Of a stretch of DNA of 64,000 bases, positions 55,557-64,000 are shown one piece after another. Origin of the DNA: Callorhinus ursinus (lineage: Eukaryota > Chordata > Mammalia > Carnivora > Otariidae); contig NW_020312785.1 of the NCBI RefSeq assembly GCF_003265705.1, positions 24,717,102 through 24,781,101 of the forward strand, read 5' to 3'. A program made the translations under genes and the position numbers. Each line of letters begins with the position of its first letter. Position 1 is the stretch's first letter. The notes below the pieces were generated by a model that was not told the DNA's origin, did no database searches, and was given only the letters and a program-made list of their open reading frames with translations.

Positions 55557-56788
55557 TTCAGTCCCTGGTGTCCCCAAATTCATGTCCTTCTCACATGCAA
55601 ATACATTAATTCCAACCTGATAGCCCCAAAGTGTTAACAAATTCCAGTATCAACTATAAAGTCTAAAGTCTTTTAAATCAGACACAAGTGAGACTTGGGA
55701 TATGAGTCCTCCTGAAGAAAAATTCTTCTCTGGCTGTGAATCACTTAGAAGTGATGTGCTTCTAAAATGCAATGGTGGACAGGCCTTCTCATTCCAAAAG
55801 AGAGAAATAGAAAAAAAAAAAAAAAAGGAAGGGGTGACAGGTCCCAAACAAGTCTCAAACTTAGCAAGACAAATTCCATTAGAACTTAAGGTTCAAGAAT
55901 ACCCTTCTTTGCCTCAGTGTTCTGTCCTCCAGGGCCACTGCAATGGCAGTGTCATTCTGCAGAGCAGCCACCCCTTCAGGGGAGGGTAGCCCCTCAGCTC
56001 TCTGTGAGGGCCCTGCCCTCTGAAACCAAGGGACCTCTGCCTTTGGTGGGAATGGCAGACCTCATGGTCCCTAAATTGCCTCAGGGGTCATTCTCCCCTT
56101 CTCTTAAAGGGTAACACTTGCTGGTAGCCTTCTTTGATTCCATCTTCTTTTCTTTTTCTTCCTTTAGTTCATTTGGCAGTGCTTCTGCTCCTATAATCCC
56201 GTTTCTGTTCCTGGCACCTGCTGCATGGGGGCTGATTAATTTGTCCTTCATACCCATACTAATTTCCTTATCAAATGGCTGTTTGGCAACACCTTTAGCG
56301 TTCTCTTCAGAATGAGCTCTCATTTTTCGCAATACGAGTAACTTGAGAATTTTCCAAATCACCAAGTTCTGGTTCCATTTGGCGTAACAATTGCTTCTTC
56401 AATTCATGTTTCTCCTTTCATATTTTACTATAAGCAGTCAGGAGGACCCAGACTGTATCTTCAATAATATCCTTAGCTGGATATCCAGTTTCATGTCTCC
56501 CGAGTTTTATCTTGCACAAAACACTAGAATACAATTCAACTGAGTTCTTTGCTACTTTTATAATAAGGATCGCCTTTCTTGTTTCCAACAACCTGCTCTT
56601 CAAGTCCATCGGAGACCTCAGCAGAGTAGCCTTTAAAGTCCACATTTGTAGCAAAAGTCTTTTCATGGCAATCTTGGCTTTTTAAAGCACACACCTCCAA
56701 ACATTTCTGGGCTCTACTCATCATCCAGTTCCAAATCCACGTCCACATTTTTTTAGGTGCAGCAGTATCCCATTTCTCAGTACCAAAA
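55557..56788 (-). mobile_element. MaLR internal region, antisense, decayed
   Basis: Begins 'gtgtccccaaattcatgtcc' then 'ttctcacatgcaaatac' and ends 'cagcagtatcccatttctc' then 'agtaccaa', the recalled left and right edges of the THE1/MST/MLT internal sequence read in reverse. In between are 'ttccaacaacctgctcttca' and 'gagacctcagcagagtagcc'. All frames are short. The family is non-autonomous and has no intact gene here. Confidence 0.75.
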
Positions 56789-57547
56789 TCTCTCAGGTTC
56801 CTCTAGAAAAACAGAACCAACAGGCAAGAGAAAGAAAGAGAGAGAGAGAGATGCAAACAAAACTAGAGCCAGACAGAAGTTAAAGCAAATTTTATTCAGG
56901 GACTGTTGTGATAGGGAAAAAGAGACCCCAGTATAGAACTGTACTACATCCCAAATACAGTAAGGACAGTAGGGTGTAAAGCCAAGGTGTGTGGAGGTTG
57001 TTAGATGAAATTTACTAAGAGGAGACATCAAGTCTGGGAAAATTTATGGCTGAACCAATCTAAATATAGATGTAGATTCAGATGCAAATGTAGATGCAGG
57101 TATAGATAGATACAGATATAAGGAATTTGCTTGTATGATTATGAAAGCAGACAGGTCTCAAGACCTGCAGTCGACAAGCTAGAGACCCTGGAAAGCCTAC
57201 GATCCAGGTCTAGTCCAAATACTGGCAAACTGCAGACACAGAAAGAGCCAGTGTTTCAATTTGTGTCTGCAATCATGAAAGAACAAATGCCTCAGCTCAA
57301 GGCAACCAGACAGGAAGGGCTCCATCTTACCCTTGAGAGGGTCAGATTTTTATATTCTATTCAGTCCCTCAACTGACTGGATGAAGTTTACTCATATTAG
57401 GGAGGACGATCAGTCTATTTTACTCAGTCTACTGATTCAATGTTAATCTCATCTAGAAACATCCTCACCGACACACCCAAAATCCTTGACCAAATGTCTG
57501 GGCGCACTGTGTCCTAGTCAAGTTGCTACATAAAATTAACCATCACA
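56789..57547 (-). mobile_element. LTR-like repeat, antisense (5' side of the remnant), with an internal insert
   Basis: 'ggttcctctagaaaaacaga', 'aaggaatttgcttgtatgat', 'caactgactggatgaagttt', 'gttaatctcatctagaaaca' and the end 'cataaaattaaccatcaca' are a common placental LTR read in reverse. A GA run (56825-56849), an unrelated block at about 56850-57050 and a degenerate GATA-like run (57060-57125) lengthen it. It abuts the internal region directly, as a 5' LTR would. Confidence 0.65.
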
Positions 57548-58959
57548 ACTAGCAAAAGGATAGTTTTCTGATCACTTAAAACTTAACCTGTGATTCACTC
57601 TGTTTGGATCAACTAGCCTTTGTTACCATCCCTACATATGAGTGGATGGATTTACACACTGATTGGTAAATCTGGGTTTTAAGTTTCTTCCTTTGAATCA
57701 GTCACAGTTCAGAGGACTCATTTCCTTCTTCACAAGATTTTCTGCTTTGTTGACCAGGACTTCTGAGCAGATGGTGGTTAAGCCACTGCAAAACTGATGG
57801 TAATATTTCCTAAGGGAAATTCAGAATTCAAGGCACTTTTTCTAGAAAATGGAGAAATGACAGGCAAAGAACAACAAATGTTTTCCCAGATTGAAAGGTG
57901 ATAATGAGAATTTTGTAATTGGTGACCATGTATATGTATAAATAAACAAAATGCAGTAAATCATAAGATGCCTAAATGTTGTACCATACTATAGATTATA
58001 GAAGAATTTCTTTTGGCACCAAGCAACATCTACCACAGGTCATCTAGGAACAGAGGACCTCTTTAGTTATAATAACTCAGGAATCCAGAAATGTTTCTCT
58101 CCCTTGTTAGGATTTCTTCTTTCAGGTCATAAGATCTTTCTCTATTGTTTAAAAAAGAACAATATGAATAACTGCTTCAATGTCTGGATTTGTATATAAG
58201 AAAAAATCACTGTAGGTTAGGAGTTCTTTATCCTTTTTCTGCCTCCACACTGTTACTAGATATGGCCTATCCTCCTTAGTAAAAGTGGCTCCATTATGTA
58301 CTAATTCTTATGTAGGTGAAGGAATATGGCAGGAAAGCATTTTCAAATCACCATGCCAAATTATTAATCTATTTCAGATATACCCGTGTTCTAATGTTCA
58401 AAACCAAAGACATTGGTAACCACAAATTTCACTGTTTTTACTACCCATTCTTACACATGGCTCTTTTTAAAGTTGATTAAAAAGATGGAGATGAATTTTT
58501 CTATTATATAGCATTATTTGTTCTTTGATTAGTTAATTCACTTACTGAAATTTTTTGAGGAAATAAAAATTTTGATGCAATGGAATTGATACTTGTGTGA
58601 TTAACTGTCTGCAGCAATAGTGGTTGGTGCCCTATCCATACTGCTTCAGGTCTTAACATTGTAATACTCACCAGAGGACTTCCAGCAGCTAACATATGCA
58701 TCTCTTTTCTCTGGAACTTTCTTTGGTGGATGGAACCCATTCTGCCTCAGATATGGAGAGCAGGACCTGCCTGCTTCCTCCTATCCTCAGCCACCTCCTC
58801 CCTCTCACCCCCAACAGCTTCATCCAATTATTGACAGAAGTTGGTGTTAATTCCCTTATTTGTACATGTGGAATGTAATTCTGGGGCTTCAGTTTTCCAC
58901 TGGTGTCCAGAAAGCACCATTGTGATTGAGTTCTAGTTACCCTAATAGGGTAATTGGGT
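57548..58959. other. Mostly unclassified
   Basis: Unique-looking sequence. The part at 58,610-58,960 is C-rich ('cctcctccctctcaccccca') and may be old repeat. The right end of this stretch is covered by a 180-codon minus frame that continues into the LTR next door and is rejected as a gene. Confidence 0.4.
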
Positions 58960-59398
58960 ATCTTTTGAATAGTGTGTCCCTTGCCCCCAAATTCATGGCC
59001 ACCTGGAAACTCAGAATATGAGCTTACTTGGAAATTGGGTCTTTGCATGTGTAATAAATTGAGAATCTTGAGATAAGATTGTACTGGATTAGAGTGGGCC
59101 CTAAATCCAATGACAATGCTCTTACCAGAGTCAGAAAAAGGCAGAGACATAGAAGAAGGAAAGCCATGTGAAAAAGGAGGTACAGACTGAGGGTAACCTG
59201 CCACAAACCAAGGAGTGCTAGGAGCCATCAAAACCTGGAAAAGACAAGGAAGGATTAAACCCTAGAGCTTTTAGAGTGAGTGTGGCCCTGTTGACACCTT
59301 GATTTCAGACCTCTGACCTCCAAAACTGTGAAATAATAAATTTCAGTTGTTTTGAGTCACCAAATTTGTGATAATTTGTTAGAATAGCCCTAGGAAAT
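58960..59398 (+). mobile_element. MaLR-like LTR, sense
   Basis: 'tttgaatagtgtgtcccttg', 'attagagtgggccctaaatc', 'caaaccaaggagtgctagg', 'gttgacaccttgatttcaga', 'ctgtgaaataataaatttca' (polyadenylation signal) and 'agccctaggaaatga'. Antisense to it lies most of the 180-codon frame 58689-59231. Confidence 0.78.
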
Positions 59399-59399
59399 G

Positions 59400-59527
59400 A
59401 AAGCCTTTCTCAGCCCTGCCTCACTTCCTATTGCCCTATGGAAGTTTCCTGGAATCATCTTCAAAAATGAACTACTTGCACTCTAGTCATTGAGTCAGGG
59501 TCCGGTAACCTAAATTAAGACACTGAC
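59400..59527 (+). mobile_element. Tail of a second LTR, sense
   Basis: 'ctatggaagtttcctggaat', 'catcttcaaaaatgaactac', 'ttgcactctagtcattgagt' and 'cagggtc...aattaagaca' follow the 3' tail of a different MaLR/ERVL LTR (recalled as 'aaactacttgcacccaaatc', 'cttgtctcagggtctgc'). It begins exactly where the previous LTR ends. Confidence 0.5.
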
Positions 59528-61689
59528 CAACCTGTAGTGATAGGTACTGATTTTCTGAATTTCAGTCTGACCTTTTCAAGTGAACTGGGCATGAGATACA
59601 GAACGGTAACTACACCTTTTGCACATCTGCACTCACTCTCTTGCATTTATGTGGGGGATGGAAGATTTACAGAGTCGTCATACACCGGGGCATATTTGAG
59701 AATTTGTAAATAGCTCTTCCCACACTTTTCCTCATATTTCTGAAAGCCAGAAGAATGACAGAGATGGCAGTTACCCCTGTTTTTGGCTGGAGTGCAATCT
59801 GCTTGAGCCAGACTTGATGCTTTCTGAGTTTGTTTTAGAATAATAATTATTGTTGACTTGACACAGATCCAGCAGAGAGATCCATAGAGTGCCATCCATG
59901 GATGGGCACAGTCTGTGCTGTGAAATACACTCTCCTAAAGGAGAGTAATTTTACTTTTTAATGTTTCTCCATTTTATAAGTAGTTATAAAATATGTCAAA
60001 GTTTTCAAACACTCGAGATAAAAATTTCAACAATTCATTTTCTTCCTTCTTAGTTGTTATGTGCATTAAAGTAAGTGCTCATCCAAGTATATCATTAATG
60101 TTTTGTTAGTATGTTTTATTAATATATATTAAGAGAAATTTCTACTGAAAGTTTAAAATGCACCAGAAATATAACATCCAATTCAGTGGATTAAAAAAAA
60201 AACAAAAAAACAAAAAACAACTTAAAATACAGGCAAGAAAATTTAAATGGTGGTCAGTTTTCAGGTTTTGAGAGCTCATAAAACTTTCATCCTTAAATTT
60301 CAAGTGTTTTCATTTATTAATGAACGCTGCCCTCACATTTTAACCATTTCAGTTGCTACCAACTTGTCCATGCTCAGTATTCATTCAGCTACTAATAAAA
60401 AGAGTTAACTAGCTCCCAAATACCTTTTCATGTGGCTCTAATTTTGTCTTCCTAAGCTGAGTAGAATTGATTTTTAAACCTAGTAATTATGGCACTTCAT
60501 GACTCAGGTCCAGTTTTCTAGAAAAACTTTTTATATTCTCTTTGTTCCCTTGAAAATCATCAGCTGCTAAACCAATCACTGAAGCTTCCCATGGTCTAGG
60601 GAGTAATGCTTCTTTCATGTTCTCATCCCTTGAATATGGAATATTTTATTATTTGATTTGAGATAGTGGCTTTATGAGTTTCAGAAAAAAAGCTATGGTT
60701 CTATGTAAAATTATATTAATTTGTTTATAGAACTATGGCATGCATATCTATCTTCTTATAGAACAACATAGCATATATTTTCACCAATTTTAATAGAAAA
60801 TACTTTTCTGTGCGTCATACAGCATTCCTAAAAAAATATGGATAAATGGCAAGAAAGGACAGAAAATATGCATTTATTTTTAATGTGAGGTAAATTTATA
60901 TTAAAGATACTAAATCCATGCAAATCTTATGGCACATACATAGCAACTAAGTCCCCATGCATCTATTGATATTATTTATCAAATTTGAATTCATGCAGTA
61001 TATGGCAAGTTTTCTAGTTAATTATATTTCTCTTTATCTTTTCTTTCCTAATTATTACTTGTTTTATAGTAAAAGAAACTATCCACAAAAATAAAAGCTT
61101 ATGCTCCAGACAAATGGATTAGCTGAAAATCTCAACTAGGGATAGATTATTCCTGTGTATTTTATACATAGGAAGCTAAATGGAAAATTAAACCATCAGC
61201 AAACTGTTAGAGAATTCTTTTCTCCTTATTTATAGCCCTTTAAAATACTTATACGTTTTAGGTAATAGTGCTTAGATATAAGTTTTGGTCATTAGAATTA
61301 AATCATGCCTTAACTTGTTTGTTAGATTAATACTTTTTATAAGGATCTCTAATTAGAAGTTCAACTTGGAAAAAAGAGTTCTACTTGGTTTTCTGACAGG
61401 AGTTAATTGAGTAAGAATATTGGCTATCTAGCTTGTTTTTAAAGTCAGTCACACACAGTGGCACTAATCTAAATTTGCATTGTATAATACACAAATATTT
61501 TCTCTCTTTCCATTCTCCTTTATTTAATTATGTTTTGTTGTGTTCTTCACTCAATAGGCTAAGCTCCTCCCATATCTTCACCTCAAAGGTACCCATTTTG
61601 AAAATTTTACACTAATGATATTTGCTAGAAAGCTTTGTTTGCCTCTTTCTTAGTGTTCTTCACCGAACATTCTCTTTTTGAGTTCTGTT
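59528..61689. other. AT-rich stretch, no feature recognised
   Basis: About 2.1 kb with no gene. The 82-codon minus frame at 59647-59895 is not recognisable. An A-rich run lies at about 60191-60222. The 60,480-60,620 part has weak L2-like wording, not called. Confidence 0.45.
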
Positions 61690-61777
61690 CATGATGACAT
61701 ACATAGATTTAGTTAATTCTTATTGACTATTTTATTCCACCATTTGCTTATAATTAACTTTTATTTATCAATTTTTT

Positions 61778-61963
61778 TAAAAGATTTTATGTATTTTTTG
61801 ACAGAGAGAAACACAGCGAGAGAGGGAACACAAACAGGGGGAGCAGGAGAGGGAGAAGCAGGCTTCCCGCTGAGCAGGGAGCCCGGCGCCGGGCTCTATC
61901 CCAAGACCCTGGGATCATGTGAAGGTAGACGCTTAACAACTGAGCCACCCAGGCACCCCATAG
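61778..61963 (-). mobile_element. SINEC SINE, antisense, inside old L1
   Basis: 'aaaagattttatgtattttt', 'caggcttcccgctgagca', 'ccgggctctatcccaagacc' and 'ctgagccacccaggc'. TSD ttatcaatttttt at 61765-61777 and 61964-61976. Lacks about 10 bases around 'gacctgagc' ('gatcatgtgaaggtag'). Confidence 0.96.
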
Positions 61964-63179
61964 TTATCAATTTTTTAACTGAAGGACATTTAAGCTGTAC
62001 TGTATTCCCTGGTATATGTATCTTTGTAGTTTTGCAAAAGCTTCTTTAAGGTATATATATTAGAACTGAAATTGTTGAATCATTTAAGACATTTCCTAAA
62101 TGCTATCCGGAAGGGCTGGGTGAATTTATGTTCCTAGCAGCAATACGTGAAGTCATCAGTTTCCCCACAATCTCACTCCCAATTTATGTTATTAAAATTA
62201 GATTTTTGCCTTTCTGGTGGATAAAAAACATTTCTAATTATTGTATTAATATGTGTTCCTCCATTTAGTAATGAGCTTAGACATCACTTATATGTTTATT
62301 AGTCATTTTAATTATTTTTTTTGTGAATTGCCTGTCAAATTATGTTAATTTGCATAGATGTAAAAATGTATGTGAAACTTAATCCTACGTTATTGCTGTA
62401 CATCTTCTCCAAATCTGTGTTTACTGTGGTATCCTTTCTAGAAAATAAGCTATTAATGTCCATGTGATCAAAAACCACATTTTTTGTTTTGTTGTATTTT
62501 TGCCTTTTAAATAAAAATGTCTTTCTCCACCTTGTCCTATATAGATATTTTTTAATTTACATCTCAATGTCCTGTAAATTTATTTTCTCACTTATGTTTT
62601 ATTTTTGCGAGATAATTTTATGATTTAATATATTATTCTCCAAGTAGGGAGCTAATTTTCACATCCCCAGTGAGCAATCCATTCTTCCCTAACTGATTGG
62701 TCCTGCTATCATTTACAAGTTCCCATAATATACATGGTTTCTTTCTCTAGTTTAGTCCATTGCTGTATTTGTCTGTGAATATGTTAGTGTCATCAGTTTT
62801 ATTTACGATAGATTTGAAATGTGTTTTAATACTTTAATAGGGAAGTCTCTCTTTTGCTCTTTTCATTTCTTTCCAAAAAGTTCCATATGTACATTTGTTC
62901 TTTCATGTAAATTTTAGAATGATTTTGTATATTTCCACACAAAATCCTGCTGAGATTATGATTGAATTTATATTCAATTTATAGTCCAGTTCAATAATTG
63001 ATATCTTTACAATGTTAAATCTTATCTATGATTCTGTATCTTTAAATGTTTAATAAAAATTTTATTTAGTTTTAGGAAAATCCTTAACTTATGCTTTTAT
63101 TAAACACAAATAGAGAGTATCAATGCTAATTTATTCCATTGATTAAATATCTAACTACTTCCCTAAACTCAGTATTTCT

Positions 63180-63361
63180 TTTTTTTTAAAGATTTATTTA
63201 TTTATTTTAGAGAGAGAAAGAGCACGAGTGAGAGAGGCAGAGGGAGAGAGAGCATGTGAAGCAGATTCCATGCTGAGCACTGAGCCTGACATGGGGCTCG
63301 ATCTCATGACCTGAGCTTGAACCAAGAGTCAAATGCTTAACCAACTGAGCCACCAGCTGCC
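63180..63361 (-). mobile_element. SINEC SINE, antisense, inside old L1
   Basis: 'aaagatttatttatttattt', 'ggggctcgatctcatgac' and 'caactgagccaccagctgcc'. An 18-nt perfect TSD (cctaaactcagtatttct) lies at 63162-63179 and 63362-63379. An old-type sequence with an unexpectedly intact TSD. Confidence 0.96.
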
Positions 63362-64000
63362 CCTAAACTCAGTATTTCTAACAGTTTGTGGATTATATTA
63401 GGTTTTCTAGGTAAAATACCATACTCTCTGCATTTTCTGTCTTATTGTATTGGCTATGTCCTCAAATCTAATATTTGTAGCAAAGATGGAAATCAGCTGT
63501 TACACTCCAGTGGGATGTGACTACATCAGACCTAAGTGTTTGGTATTGATTCTGGAATAGTTTTCAAATATTTTGAATGTTATCCCTAAATAGTATAAAT
63601 CTTTATTTTATTCCCAGTTGCTTCAAAGTTTTTCCATTATGTACAGTTACGAATTTTATTTTACATAGCTAACCTTTATGAGATTGAGAAAGTTGTCTTT
63701 ACTTCTCTTTTCTTAATACCTTTCACAATAAATAGTTGTTGAATGTATCAAATACTTTGTCCAATATGATTTTGTGTTGCATTTTATGTGTGTGGCATTT
63801 TACAGGGATAGAGTTTTCTGATGATAAATTACAATTTTTCCTGGGGTAAACCTTTTTTTGTCATGATTCGTTATTTTAATACAGCATTAGAAACATTTAG
63901 TTAATAGTTTAATTAAAAATTTGGCTCAGCTTCATAGGCAAATGATTTCATTTTTGCACTGTCCTTAACAGTTTTGGATCAGAATTATCCTACTTTCAAA

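Larger units (their letters stand above)
61690..64000 (-). mobile_element. Old L1 (3' UTR and ORF2 C-terminal half), antisense, continues beyond the window
   Basis: 'aaggacatttaagctgtact', 'ctatccggaagggctggg', 'gcaatacgtgaag' and 'gagcttagacatcacttata' match antisense L1 3' sequence. 'tagtccattgctgtatttgt', 'ccaaaaagttccatatgtac', 'tgatatctttacaatgttaa' and 'tttttcctggggtaaacc' match antisense ORF2. Heavily diverged. Two SINEs lie inside it. The right end is outside the window. Confidence 0.75.

Noticed and set aside
56081..56748. Minus-strand ORFs of 70-94 codons with normal-looking composition
   Set aside because: They lie within the MaLR internal region and most likely are remnants of its ancestral sequence, not a host gene.
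58689..59231. Longest ORF in the window, 180 codons, minus strand
   Set aside because: About half lies antisense to a MaLR-like LTR and the rest in unclassified C-rich sequence. No domain, signal peptide or family resemblance; antisense LTR frames are commonly open.
61723..62049. 108-codon plus ORF
   Set aside because: Central part is the translation of an antisense SINE (61778-61963) and the ends are old L1.

Overview
The window looks like a stretch of mammalian nuclear DNA from a caniform carnivore (dog, bear, seal or mustelid lineage). The main evidence is about two dozen copies of the tRNA-Lys-derived carnivore SINE (SINEC/CAN-SINE), recognisable in either orientation by 'cctgggtggctcag', 'tcaggtcatgatc' and a 3' tail 'caaataaataaa'. 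Several have intact target-site duplications (TSDs). The form ending in 'cccactccccctgcttgtg' suggests an arctoid (bear/seal/mustelid) rather than a dog, but that is inference. Many copies of MIR, L2, MaLR and ERVL repeats, common to placental mammals, fit this reading.

I find no protein-coding gene, tRNA, rRNA, CRISPR array or bacterial feature. Every open reading frame over about 100 codons lies in simple repeats, antisense across a retroelement, in retroelement-like sequence, or in AT-rich sequence without family resemblance. The window is best read as intergenic or deep-intronic AT-rich DNA whose recognisable content is mostly transposable elements.

Layout. 0-7 kb: SINEs, L2, MIR, one MaLR-like LTR and a large CTTT/CCTT tract. 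7.5-9.2 kb: an old antisense L1 carrying a nested SINE and a nested LTR. 9.7-20 kb: an L1 3' tip, SINEs, a 400-bp TATC array and an LTR. 21.3-24.8 kb: an antisense ERVL-type provirus remnant with an integrase-like fragment, split by a carnivore L1. 25-34.4 kb: SINEs, a 100-N assembly gap inside a SINE, an LTR split by an antisense L1, L2 and a MER5-like hAT element. 35.3-39.1 kb: the largest element, an L1 ORF2-to-3'UTR copy with a 5' inversion and three SINEs inside it, followed by an AT-rich hairpin. 39-54 kb: sparser repeats, with three repeat-poor segments that could be conserved regulatory elements (41.6-42.0, 47.6-48.8 and 53.3-53.8 kb). 54.5-59.5 kb: MaLR LTRs and an antisense MaLR provirus remnant. 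61.7-64.0 kb: an old antisense L1 that runs off the end of the window.

No new multi-gene system is visible. The most interesting signals are structural: the L1 5' inversion, a 30-nt exact duplication between two retroelements 1.9 kb apart, perfect and near-perfect palindromes, and the candidate conserved non-coding blocks. Repeat family names come from recalled consensus sequences and were not checked with a repeat-masking search.
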